From: a virus
Virus record (IMG/VR): IMGVR_UViG_3300023179_000033
Coordinates: 1-64,000 of that record
DNA: 64,000 nt
Reading direction: 5' to 3' (one strand)
In this document: positions 1 through 7,180 of the stretch, in pieces
Layout: each line of letters begins with the position of its first letter
How positions within the stretch are numbered: position 1 is the stretch's first letter
The notes under the pieces: generated by a model
Told to the model about the DNA's origin: nothing
Seen by the model: the letters and a program-made list of their open reading frames with translations, nothing else
Databases searched by the model: none
Program-made: the position numbers and the translations under genes

Positions 1-34
1 TCATTAGCAAATTAACTTATTTGTAAATATTCTG

Positions 35-352
35 TTAGTAAATAGAGTTATTTTCTTTTCGTGCAATTTCATTTATGTATTTCTTTATAAGATTATATAA
101 TCTAATTTCTTCTTTGTTTGCTTCTCTTTCTACTGGGCCAAAATCATAAAATATATATTCTTTTAGTTGATGATGCTTAAATCTATGTATTCCTTTGTCA
201 TCATCTCCTTTAACGAAAACATATCTGAATGGCAAAGGTTCGTTTTTTAATTTATATAGTCTTCCATACTGAGGTAGAGTATCTGGATCTATACCATCAG
301 GCATAATCACTTCTTGTTTATCAAAAAATTGTAATATTTTTTTAAATATCAT
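35..352 (-). CDS. Hypothetical protein, 105 aa
   Basis: Small charged protein with no recognised domain. The ATG at 352 is preferred because it overlaps the stop of the upstream 58-aa gene as ATGA, the usual coupling in this genome. An in-frame TTG at 382 would add ten residues, mostly Lys. The N-terminus is hydrophobic and basic and the remainder is soluble. It is the last gene of a minus-strand run starting at 2019. Function unknown. Confidence 0.6.
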   Translation of the reverse strand: MIFKKILQFFDKQEVIMPDGIDPDTLPQYGRLYKLKNEPLPFRYVFVKGDDDKGIHRFKHHQLKEYIFYDFGPVEREANKEEIRLYNLIKKYINEIARKENNSIY

Positions 353-525
353 TTTTTTCTTTTTGATTTTACTGTTTTCCAAATAATATCATTGGTATCT
401 AAGTCTGAACTCCAAAGCATTAATTTACTATACAGTCCATACCCAAAACCATTAAACCATTGCATTGTGGTTATACTTATAATGTCTCCAATAATATAAA
501 ATATATAAGATAATATTAGTTTCAT
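349..525 (-). CDS. Small membrane protein, 58 aa
   Basis: An ATG-started frame of 58 codons fills the gap between the two flanking minus-strand genes. Residues 1-20 form a hydrophobic segment that could span the membrane, followed by a Trp/Gly/Tyr-rich stretch and a basic Lys/Arg tail. Its TGA stop overlaps the ATG of the next gene (ATGA), which supports real translation. No family recognised. Confidence 0.5.
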   Translation of the reverse strand: MKLILSYIFYIIGDIISITTMQWFNGFGYGLYSKLMLWSSDLDTNDIIWKTVKSKRKK

Positions 526-538
526 TCTATATATAATA

Positions 539-1381
539 TTATAAATTTATAGATTTATCAATAACTTTTAAATATTTAACTCTTGCATCATATAGTCTAT
601 ATATAAAATTTGGATCATCTGATTGATTATAATATATTTCTGGGCCAAAAAATTTATTATGAAGAAATTTTTCTTTAGTAGAAATATTATTTTTTGTCTC
701 ACTTAATTTTAAAGGATTTATATTTTCATCATAACATATTTTCGCCAAGCTAGATTGTTCTATAATTGAACAAAATCTATTTGGATTCAGATTTTGTGGT
801 AAATTAATACTTTTATATTTAGAAGCTAAAGTAATTGATTTTTCAGTCCATTTTTTAAATAAATTTAAATTTTTTCCACCAATAATTGAGCAATTATAGG
901 CGTAACCACAATTTAACTCTTTTAGATCTGTAAAATTTTCTTTCTCAAAAAAATTAAAATATTCTTTATAATGTTTTCCATATCCATAGTAACCATTAAA
1001 ATCTTGATAATCATTCTTTTCGTAATATTCTTGTCCAGTTACAACAACTTCTGGTATTTTATAAAATAAATTTTCTAATAAGAAGAAATCAAAATCTAAA
1101 TGAAAAAATGGTTGATTATATTTTTGAATATTATCTAAAATAGAAAAGAATTTTATCTGAGACCAGACTAATTTATTAATATCCAATTCCATAATCTTAA
1201 TCTCAGTATTTAAGGGAATGTAATTTTTTATTTTTTTATAGAAAGAGTCTGTAGTATACAAGAAAACTTTGCCATAATCTTTGCAAAGATTCATAGATGA
1301 ATAAATATTTTCTTTATTTAAAAATATAAAACTATCGCTAAATAAAGTATCTTGTTCTTGAAATGAAAATATAAAATTCAT
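539..1381 (-). CDS. DUF6734-like putative glycosyltransferase, 280 aa
   Basis: The middle of the protein has a FHLDFDFFL segment, a DxD-type metal/nucleotide-sugar site. Further on, NCGYAYNCSIIGG resembles the acceptor-side loop of DUF6734/GT32-like enzymes. No signal peptide or membrane segment is evident, so it should act in the cytoplasm on a phage or host glycan. It overlaps the upstream sulfotransferase-like gene by 4 nt, so the two are probably co-translated. The family call rests on motifs only; donor and acceptor are unknown. Confidence 0.55.
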   Translation of the reverse strand: MNFIFSFQEQDTLFSDSFIFLNKENIYSSMNLCKDYGKVFLYTTDSFYKKIKNYIPLNTEIKIMELDINKLVWSQIKFFSILDNIQKYNQPFFHLDFDFFLLENLFYKIPEVVVTGQEYYEKNDYQDFNGYYGYGKHYKEYFNFFEKENFTDLKELNCGYAYNCSIIGGKNLNLFKKWTEKSITLASKYKSINLPQNLNPNRFCSIIEQSSLAKICYDENINPLKLSETKNNISTKEKFLHNKFFGPEIYYNQSDDPNFIYRLYDARVKYLKVIDKSINL

Positions 1382-2019
1382 ACTTTATAACCATAATTTA
1401 TTTCATCAATTTTAAAAAATGAATTTAAATATTTTATCAAATCTTTATCATAATAATCTCGATAATTTTTAAGCAAGTTTAAATTAATTTGTTTATAAGA
1501 GATCTGTTTTATATCACAAAATTTTTTAAAATCTGCATTAAAGTATTCTGATCTAATTATAAAATTTGTTAAATTTTTATTTTCATTAGAATGAGTATAA
1601 AATGTATTTGTCTTTAATATGTCTGATATATTTGCTGTATAAATTACCCAATCTTTAAAGTCGAAAAATTTAGCGGGTTTAGATAAATAATTGTCTACCT
1701 CATAATTTCTTAAATTTAAATATATACTGACTAATCTCTCCCAAGGATTACGAATTATTGTAAATTTAAAATAGTCTCTAAATTCATCATTTTTAATTAA
1801 ATCTAAGGCGGTAAAATAAGAATCAACTGATGACACTACTTCATTTTTTAAATTTATATATTTTAAATTTAATTTTGAACAAAGATGAGAAAAAAGAGTA
1901 TTTTGGAAATTATTGTCAGTATTAAACATCCATAATGGCATACATATAAATATAATCTTTTTATCTCTTGATATATAAGAAGCTTTGTTTAAATAATCTA
2001 GATCTGAAATATTATCCAC
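1378..2019 (-). CDS. Sulfotransferase-like protein, 213 aa
   Basis: The segment FTIIRNPWERLVSIYLN matches the 3'-phosphate-binding motif (RNPxxRxxSxY) of PAPS-dependent carbohydrate sulfotransferases. The N-terminal part, IIFICMPLWMF, sits where the 5'-phosphosulfate loop (normally IHIPKTAGT) would be, but it is poorly conserved. A shorter or altered PAPS site, or a non-catalytic relative, is therefore possible. The start is GTG. It is followed with 4-nt overlap by a putative glycosyltransferase, suggesting a sulfated sugar as product. Confidence 0.55.
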   Translation of the reverse strand: MDNISDLDYLNKASYISRDKKIIFICMPLWMFNTDNNFQNTLFSHLCSKLNLKYINLKNEVVSSVDSYFTALDLIKNDEFRDYFKFTIIRNPWERLVSIYLNLRNYEVDNYLSKPAKFFDFKDWVIYTANISDILKTNTFYTHSNENKNLTNFIIRSEYFNADFKKFCDIKQISYKQINLNLLKNYRDYYDKDLIKYLNSFFKIDEINYGYKV

Positions 2020-2039
2020 TATATAATAGTATATTAATT

Positions 2040-2816
2040 ATGATATTAATCCAACAATATTTTTATTCTGAAAATCAAGAGCGTCAAAAAGAGATAAATC
2101 AAACTCTACAAAAAAATATTGAAAACCCCCTAATCAAAGAGATTCATTTACTTAATGAATCAATATATAATTTAAAATATCTTAAAACGAAAGAATTTAA
2201 TATAGGAAAAAGATTAAATTATACTCTAGCAATCAAACACGCTTTAAGTTTAAAAGATGAAATAGTTATTATTTCAAATAATGATATTTATTTTGATGAT
2301 AGTCTTAAAATAATAAAAGATTGGAAAGATGAATGGAATAATAAAGTTATCTGTTTAACTAGATACGAATTAGATAAAAATAATAACCCAGTAGATCAAG
2401 GTCAAAGTGAAGTATTTTATTATAAGAATATTATGATGAATGTTGAACCAAAATGGTCTCACGATAGTTGGATATTTAAATCTAATCAAATGCAACCCAT
2501 AGAATGCGATTTTCATTTAGGAACTTTAGGATGCGAAGGAGCTTTTGCTTGTGCAATTAGAAATAAAAATCTTGATATTATCAATGGATATCCTTATATT
2601 AAGGCTATTCATAATCATAAATCTATGCATCGAACTTACGATCCAAAACATCAAATACATTCCGTAGAAAGTTGCACGAAAATAAAATATGATATTTTTG
2701 GAAATGAAATAAAAACTATTAGAAATATATCTAATCTAAACTCAGATAAAAATAAAAATTCTATTGAAGCTAGATTAGGTTTAACTTTAAAAAATGGAAA
2801 ACTCGTTCCATTGTAA
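2040..2816 (+). CDS. Putative glycosyltransferase-like protein, 258 aa
   Basis: The frame is open from 1968, but the ATG at 2040 is the better start. It begins MILIQQYFYSENQERQKEI, where a nucleotide-sugar transferase fold would begin, and it leaves a TATAAT-like box 12 nt upstream. The protein has a SNNDIYFDDSL segment that could serve as an acidic metal site and a conserved-looking GCEGAFA loop near residue 170. It is transcribed divergently from the sulfotransferase-like gene. GT assignment is inferred from overall pattern only. Confidence 0.45.
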   Translation: MILIQQYFYSENQERQKEINQTLQKNIENPLIKEIHLLNESIYNLKYLKTKEFNIGKRLNYTLAIKHALSLKDEIVIISNNDIYFDDSLKIIKDWKDEWNNKVICLTRYELDKNNNPVDQGQSEVFYYKNIMMNVEPKWSHDSWIFKSNQMQPIECDFHLGTLGCEGAFACAIRNKNLDIINGYPYIKAIHNHKSMHRTYDPKHQIHSVESCTKIKYDIFGNEIKTIRNISNLNSDKNKNSIEARLGLTLKNGKLVPL

Positions 2817-2821
2817 ATTAA

Positions 2822-3031
2822 CTAAGATTTCGGTATAAAATTAATTAGAGCTTCGTCACCATATACTTGAAATGATTGCAATTTATATTGTTTTTTATCT
2901 AGCATATTTTTTAATTCATTAATATATTCGCTTTTTGTATATATAACTAAAGTTTCTCCGTCATTAACATCAACTCCATATTCATCAGCAAATTCTGAAC
3001 ATATTGCTAACGCTTCACTTTGGTTGCTCAT
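2822..3031 (-). CDS. Hypothetical protein, 69 aa
   Basis: Compact acidic protein with no recognised domain. Its ATG follows a TGTGTAAT box by 7 nt, a variant of the AGTGTAAT element that precedes many small and virion-like genes here. It is convergent with the 2040-2816 gene. Confidence 0.55.
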   Translation of the reverse strand: MSNQSEALAICSEFADEYGVDVNDGETLVIYTKSEYINELKNMLDKKQYKLQSFQVYGDEALINFIPKS

Positions 3032-3038
3032 AATATAT

Positions 3039-3046
3039 ATTACACA
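3039..3046 (-). promoter_or_regulatory. Class B element (variant TGTGTAAT)
   Basis: TGTGTAAT on the minus strand, 7 nt before the ATG at 3031. It has the same geometry as the AGTGTAAT boxes elsewhere; no -35 box is seen. Confidence 0.4.
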
Positions 3047-3083
3047 ATATATATTTGGCTTTTTTGTATTAGTAAATAGAGAT

Positions 3084-3171
3084 TGGAACGAGTAGGATTC
3101 GAACCTACGGATGATATTAAACCATCGGAAGTTTAGTAAACTTCTGCTTTAGACCACTCAGCCATCGTTCC
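3084..3171 (-). tRNA. tRNA-Ser-like, class II, anticodon ACU
   Basis: A full cloverleaf can be drawn. The acceptor stem is GGAACGA/TCGTTCC with discriminator A. The D-arm, GATGGCTGAGTGG, is typical of bacterial tRNA-Ser. The anticodon stem is GAAGT/ACTTC with loop TTACTAA, a long variable arm pairs GATG with CATC, and the T-arm is GTAGG-TTCGAAT-CCTAC. The anticodon is ACU, read against AGU serine codons. Bacterial AGY-decoding tRNA-Ser normally has GCU, and discriminator A instead of G is also unusual for serine. CCA is not encoded. It lies 1 nt after the stop of the adenylosuccinate synthetase gene. Confidence 0.85.
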
Positions 3172-3172
3172 A

Positions 3173-4165
3173 TTAAATTTTCTCTTTATTTCCAGAGAAG
3201 GTTATTTCTATCGGCTCTGTCAGAATATGATTTAATTGAGATTTAATAAAAGATTGCATCGCTTGTAATGTATTAAATTTATAAAGATTATTATTTTGAA
3301 ATAATTTATAAGTATGTATTTTTTCTAAAACATCACATTTATTAATAATAAGTTTATTTACTCCAGAAATCTTAATTGCATCAATAAGTTTATTTAAATT
3401 CAACCAATTAGCTATTCTTCTTCTACCAGTAGTTGAACCAAACTCTTGGCCCATATCAATAAGCATATTTAATTCTGGATCTTCCCAAAGACTTTCTGGA
3501 AACAAAGGATCTACTCCACTCTTGGTATCGTATATCTTTGCTACTCCAATAATATCTCGAATCTTTTTAGGAGAAAAACCTAAAGAACAAGCAGAATAAG
3601 GTAAAGTTTCACTACTAGTAACATAAGGATAATCACCATAATTAATATCTAACCAAAAACTTTGTGCTCCTTCGCAAAGTATATTCCCATAAAATTCTCC
3701 GTCCCAAATATATTTCTTATCAAGATAATCTTTTGCTAATTTTCCAACTCTAAGCATTTTATCTGCATAAGCTGGTGCAATTCCTTGACCAGTAGTTCCT
3801 AGTTTTGATTTTAAAAATTTAAGATCGTATTCAATATGTCTTTGAGTAATTAAATGGGTTTTTGGACTAACTTTAATCAAAGATGTATCGAATCCTTCTT
3901 TTTCCAAATATTCTATTTCATCAAAAAATTTATCTATATTAATAACGCAATTTGGACCAATAACACTTAATTTATTTTGAAAAACACCACAAGGTATAAT
4001 ATGAGTTTTATATTTTTTATCACCAATATAAACTGTATGTCCTGCGTTTGGGCCTCCATTCCAGCGACAAACTATATCATAGTTTTTAGATATGGCATTA
4101 CTAATCTTTCCTTTTCCTTCATCGCCCCAAGCCAAACCAAAAATTATATCAACCGCTTTGATCAT
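3173..4165 (-). CDS. purA: Adenylosuccinate synthetase, short (archaeal/phage-like) form, 330 aa
   Basis: Joins IMP and aspartate with GTP hydrolysis to give adenylosuccinate, the step toward AMP. Visible motifs are WGDEGKGK (P-loop with the catalytic Asp), GGPNAGHTV, GTTGQGIAPAYADK, EGAQSFWLDI, YPYVTSS and GSTTGRRRIANWL (aspartate-binding arginines). At 330 aa it is about 100 residues shorter than E. coli PurA, like archaeal PurA and phage PurZ. Unlike PurZ, it keeps the catalytic Asp, so ordinary IMP use is the simplest reading. The Arg of GTTGRG is Gln here. The upstream SEC-C gene overlaps its start by 17 nt; a tRNA follows immediately. Confidence 0.88.
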   Translation of the reverse strand: MIKAVDIIFGLAWGDEGKGKISNAISKNYDIVCRWNGGPNAGHTVYIGDKKYKTHIIPCGVFQNKLSVIGPNCVINIDKFFDEIEYLEKEGFDTSLIKVSPKTHLITQRHIEYDLKFLKSKLGTTGQGIAPAYADKMLRVGKLAKDYLDKKYIWDGEFYGNILCEGAQSFWLDINYGDYPYVTSSETLPYSACSLGFSPKKIRDIIGVAKIYDTKSGVDPLFPESLWEDPELNMLIDMGQEFGSTTGRRRIANWLNLNKLIDAIKISGVNKLIINKCDVLEKIHTYKLFQNNNLYKFNTLQAMQSFIKSQLNHILTEPIEITFSGNKEKI

Positions 4166-4391
4166 TATTTTTTGATTTTAATTCGTTAATATGATTTTCT
4201 AAATTTTCTTTGGCCTTCGTACAGAAATCTTGTCCAGATTTTCCACAACAATTTTTAAATTTTTTATTTTCCAATGGGCAAAAAGCATTTCTTCCAATTT
4301 TGGGTAGAACTCTTACTACTGGAGAAAATGGAGTAGCTCTTGCGTATGGATTATTTGGTAATATAACTTTAGTATTTTTATTTTCTTCCAT
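4149..4391 (-). CDS. SEC-C motif protein, 80 aa
   Basis: The core, IGRNAFCPLENKKFKNCCGK, matches the SEC-C zinc-binding motif (GRNxPCPCGSGKKYKxCCG) known from the SecA C-terminus and many small proteins. The second Cys of CPC is Leu here, so zinc binding may be weakened. A further Cys lies in the helical tail. It overlaps purA and is divergent from the membrane protein at 4453. It may bind ribosomes or proteins, as SEC-C proteins do, but this is inference. Confidence 0.65.
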   Translation of the reverse strand: MEENKNTKVILPNNPYARATPFSPVVRVLPKIGRNAFCPLENKKFKNCCGKSGQDFCTKAKENLENHINELKSKNNDQSG

Positions 4392-4438
4392 ATATATATA
4401 TTATATAATATCTTTTATAAAAGTAAAGATAAATGTAT

Positions 4439-4446
4439 AGTGTAAT
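4439..4446 (+). promoter_or_regulatory. Class B AGTGTAAT element
   Basis: AGTGTAAT lies 6 nt upstream of the ATG at 4453. There is no TTGACA-like hexamer at the -35 distance. One of a recurrent set described in the findings. Confidence 0.5.
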
Positions 4447-4452
4447 TATATT

Positions 4453-5472
4453 ATGTTTAAATATATATTAGGATTTTCAGCTTTTGCACTAGCCTCTTGT
4501 GCGGCTTTCTTTTCTGTAAAAGGAATAGCTCTATTATTTGCCGCAAGTTTTTGGAGTGTAGCAGTTATGGCTGGAAGTATGGAACTAGCCAAATTAGTTT
4601 CGGCTAGTTATCTTTATAGATATTGGAATGAAATAAATAAAATTTTAAAGAGATATATGTTATCTGCCACGATACTTTTAATGGCAATTACAAGTCTTGG
4701 TATATTTGGTTTTCTTTCTGACGCATTTCAAAGAAATTTTTCTCAATATAGTTTAAATATAGTTAAAATAAATAACTTAAAATCTCAACAATCTCTTGTT
4801 ATTTCGCAAATTGATTTTAATAAAAATAAACTTAAAGATCTAATTGAACTTCAAAAAACATATCAAACTTCTTTAGATTCCGCTGTAAAGCAAGATGTCA
4901 CTATTACTAAAACTACTGGTGGTGGTTTATTTAGTTCTGCTAAAACGGAGAAAGTAACTGATGCAAAATTAATTGATAGTAGAAATAAGATTGTTGAAGG
5001 ATCACAGCAAAATATAAATTCTTTATTTGCTCAAATATCAGTAGCAAATCAAGATTTACAGAATCTAGAAAAGCAAGCGTCTGATCTTGCTCAAGAAATT
5101 TTAAAACTAGAAAATGATAATACTAAAGGGGAAATTGGAACATTTAAATTTGTAGCAGAAGCTTTTGGATTAAAAATAGAAACAGCTGTGAGAATCTTTA
5201 TTATATTAATTGTTATTGTTTTTGATCCTTTAGCTGTATGTTTAGTTATAGCTTATAATTCATTAATAAAATCAAATAAAATGCGATCAAACTCTGAACC
5301 TATAATTATAGAAAAAACAATAGAAAAGATAGTTGAAAAACCAGTAGAAATTATTAAAAATGTATTTAAAGAATTTAAAAGAGGCACAAAGCGTATTCAT
5401 AATGAAACATTAGCAGATCCAAATTTACCAGAAAATCAAACTGATAAATATATTAAGAAAACTTACAGATAA
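4453..5472 (+). CDS. Multi-pass membrane protein with coiled coil, 339 aa
   Basis: Hydrophobic segments at about residues 3-23, 27-45, 70-92 and 240-268 flank a long Gln/Lys/Leu-rich coiled-coil region (about 100-225). The segment IVIVFDPLAVCLVIAYN near residue 257 is a landmark shared by membrane proteins of many T4-like and freshwater phages (from memory). The cytoplasmic tail carries EKTIEKIVEKPVEII-type repeats. It is preceded by a class B box. Role unknown; host-membrane remodelling or assembly is possible. Confidence 0.65.
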   Translation: MFKYILGFSAFALASCAAFFSVKGIALLFAASFWSVAVMAGSMELAKLVSASYLYRYWNEINKILKRYMLSATILLMAITSLGIFGFLSDAFQRNFSQYSLNIVKINNLKSQQSLVISQIDFNKNKLKDLIELQKTYQTSLDSAVKQDVTITKTTGGGLFSSAKTEKVTDAKLIDSRNKIVEGSQQNINSLFAQISVANQDLQNLEKQASDLAQEILKLENDNTKGEIGTFKFVAEAFGLKIETAVRIFIILIVIVFDPLAVCLVIAYNSLIKSNKMRSNSEPIIIEKTIEKIVEKPVEIIKNVFKEFKRGTKRIHNETLADPNLPENQTDKYIKKTYR

Positions 5473-5628
5473 TTATTTTTGTTTAATATAAAAATCTTTT
5501 TTGTTCTTTGAAATTTTTGCTATATAATTTTTTGCTTTTTTATATCCATCTTTGTTTAATGGAAAAACTCCGTATAGAAAATTATCATCTTTAGAATAAA
5601 TTCCGTAATATTTCTTTTTACTTTTCAT
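5473..5628 (-). CDS. Small basic protein, 51 aa
   Basis: ATG-started frame too short for most gene finders. It is Lys/Tyr rich (MKSKKKYYGIYSKDDNF start) and soluble. It overlaps the stop of the upstream 57-aa gene by 11 nt and ends 1 nt after the convergent membrane-protein gene. The tight packing in an otherwise gene-free stretch argues that it is real. Function unknown. Confidence 0.5.
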   Translation of the reverse strand: MKSKKKYYGIYSKDDNFLYGVFPLNKDGYKKAKNYIAKISKNKKDFYIKQK

Positions 5629-5791
5629 TATTAAAATAATCTTCGATTAAGTTTTTAAGTAATCTTAAATGATAAACATTCCAACTATCTCCATCTTCTA
5701 ATTTTCCATTTTCTAAGATATCTTCATATAAAGCTTTTTCCGTGAGTTGATTAATTAAATTAATAATTCTAGCTTCTTTTTGTTCTTTCAT
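5618..5791 (-). CDS. Small acidic protein, 57 aa
   Basis: ATG start at 5791, with TATAAT 8 nt upstream. The protein is helical and rich in Glu/Leu (MKEQKEARIINLINQL start) and contains a WNVYHLRLLKNL segment. It overlaps the next small gene and sits between it and the dCMP deaminase gene. No family recognised. Confidence 0.5.
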   Translation of the reverse strand: MKEQKEARIINLINQLTEKALYEDILENGKLEDGDSWNVYHLRLLKNLIEDYFNNEK

Positions 5792-5803
5792 AATATATTA
5801 TAT

Positions 5804-6217
5804 TTAAATATTAAGCTTTTTTAAAGAAACTTTATAAAAATCAAATATCTCATATGCGAGTTGATCTTTATGGTATTCTTCTGTATAATAAACATGCTTT
5901 ATTCCATGAGAGCAAATATTAATTGCACAATTAGCGCAAGGTAATAAAGTAGAAGCTAGAATATATGGCTCATCATATCTTGTTATACAAGCTAAAGCAT
6001 TTGTTTCAGCATGAATAATATATTTTCTTCTTTCATCTCTATCTTCCCAAAAATCATTTGAGATTTGTTGCTTAGATAATAATCCATTATACCCTACGCT
6101 AAGTATCCTACCTTCTTTATTTAAAACGCAAACTCCTACCTTTTTATAAGGATCTTCTGATCTATCTTTTACTACATCTGCGACTTTAATAGCCATTTCT
6201 TCAAAAGATATTCTCAT
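5804..6217 (-). CDS. dCMP deaminase, 137 aa
   Basis: Zinc-dependent deaminase converting dCMP to dUMP, the substrate of thymidylate synthase. The zinc signature is HAETNA (about residue 76) followed by PCANC (about residue 100). The N-terminal FEEMAIKVADVVKDRSEDPYKKVG region matches phage and ComEB-like dCMP deaminases. It overlaps the phosphoesterase gene by 4 nt. It works in the same pathway as the ThyX at 45.7 kb and the dNMP kinase at 9 kb. Confidence 0.85.
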   Translation of the reverse strand: MRISFEEMAIKVADVVKDRSEDPYKKVGVCVLNKEGRILSVGYNGLLSKQQISNDFWEDRDERRKYIIHAETNALACITRYDEPYILASTLLPCANCAINICSHGIKHVYYTEEYHKDQLAYEIFDFYKVSLKKLNI

Positions 6218-6870
6218 AAATAATGTAATTTAACTTTGTCTTTATTTATTGTAACAAATGAAGAAGTCTTCTCGCAAAAACTTCCTATATTAATATATCT
6301 TTCTTCATAACTTGGCATATGAGTATGACCACAGATTACTTTTTGATAACCATTTGAATCTATATATTTTAAGGCATTTTTCTTTATGTCTGAACTTTTT
6401 TCTACAAAATTATTAGTTCTATTTTTAAATAACCTAAAGAAATCATCTGCATAAGGAGTATAGTGCCTAAAGAAATAATAACATTTGATTATAAAATTTG
6501 TTATCCATTTATATTTTGTAAAGTAAATATCAAAAATATCACCATGTACAACTAATATCTTATGATCTTTTAAATTTATTACATGTTCATTTTTACAATT
6601 AAAACCAAGAAGAATACTCATAAATTCAGCTTTAAGAAAGCAATGGTTACCAATTAAATAAATTATTCTACATCTTTTAGAAAGTTTTCTTAACTTTGAA
6701 AGTACCTTCCAATGTGTTTTACATAATCTATGTAAATTATGATGATCAAAAAGATCCCCTGCGATTATAATATTTTTAGCTTTATGTTTTTTTAAAACTT
6801 TTAATAATAAATCGGCTTTACAATCTTTATCACCTAGATGAATATCGGATATAATTAAATAATCATACAT
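6214..6870 (-). CDS. LpxH-like metallophosphoesterase, 218 aa
   Basis: Calcineurin-type phosphoesterase motifs appear in order: SDIHLG (residue 8), GDLFD (39), GNHC (74), HGDIFD (109) and GHTHMP (180). The layout resembles UDP-2,3-diacylglucosamine pyrophosphatase (LpxH-like) proteins. The normally invariant GNHD motif is GNHC. That Asp is usually a second-shell or catalytic residue, so activity may differ. The substrate could be a lipid A precursor or another phosphodiester; the sequence does not decide it. Confidence 0.7.
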   Translation of the reverse strand: MYDYLIISDIHLGDKDCKADLLLKVLKKHKAKNIIIAGDLFDHHNLHRLCKTHWKVLSKLRKLSKRCRIIYLIGNHCFLKAEFMSILLGFNCKNEHVINLKDHKILVVHGDIFDIYFTKYKWITNFIIKCYYFFRHYTPYADDFFRLFKNRTNNFVEKSSDIKKNALKYIDSNGYQKVICGHTHMPSYEERYINIGSFCEKTSSFVTINKDKVKLHYL

Positions 6871-6871
6871 A

Positions 6872-7180
6872 TTATCTTGTCAAATAATCCATTTTTCTTT
6901 GAAGTCTAAAATTTTCTTGCTCCTTCGCGCCTATAACGGCTTGTATTCTTGATCTTTGAATTGATTCGTTTGGCTTCATTACTGATAGTGTTTGCTTCTG
7001 ATTTTCTAGCATTTTTATCATTTGATAATTAGCATTTTTTTGAGCAGTTAATATATGATAATCAACCCCTCTTTCTAAACAAGATTGCTGTGCGTTGCCA
7101 TGTGATATACTCCAAATTGCAATACATATATAAATAATATATTTGAATATATCATATAGATGAACTTCGTTATTTTCCAT
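6872..7180 (-). CDS. Hypothetical protein with one hydrophobic segment, 102 aa
   Basis: One hydrophobic stretch (about residues 9-26, FKYIIYICIAIWSIS) is followed by a Gln/Lys-rich helical region, suggesting a membrane-anchored coiled coil. Its ATG lies inside the last codons of the IMPDH-like gene (11-nt overlap), so translation is probably coupled. Confidence 0.5.
   Translation of the reverse strand: MENNEVHLYDIFKYIIYICIAIWSISHGNAQQSCLERGVDYHILTAQKNANYQMIKMLENQKQTLSVMKPNESIQRSRIQAVIGAKEQENFRLQRKMDYLTR

Noticed and set aside
3173-4165. PurA-like gene as PurZ of the aminoadenine (Z-genome) pathway
   Set aside because: PurZ proteins lack the catalytic Asp of the WGDEGKGK loop; here it is present, and no DatZ- or MazZ-like gene is seen in the window.
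6855-6890. TTGACA close to a TAATAT on the minus strand before the phosphoesterase gene
   Set aside because: The spacer is far too short, and the TTGACA is the last codons of the upstream gene.
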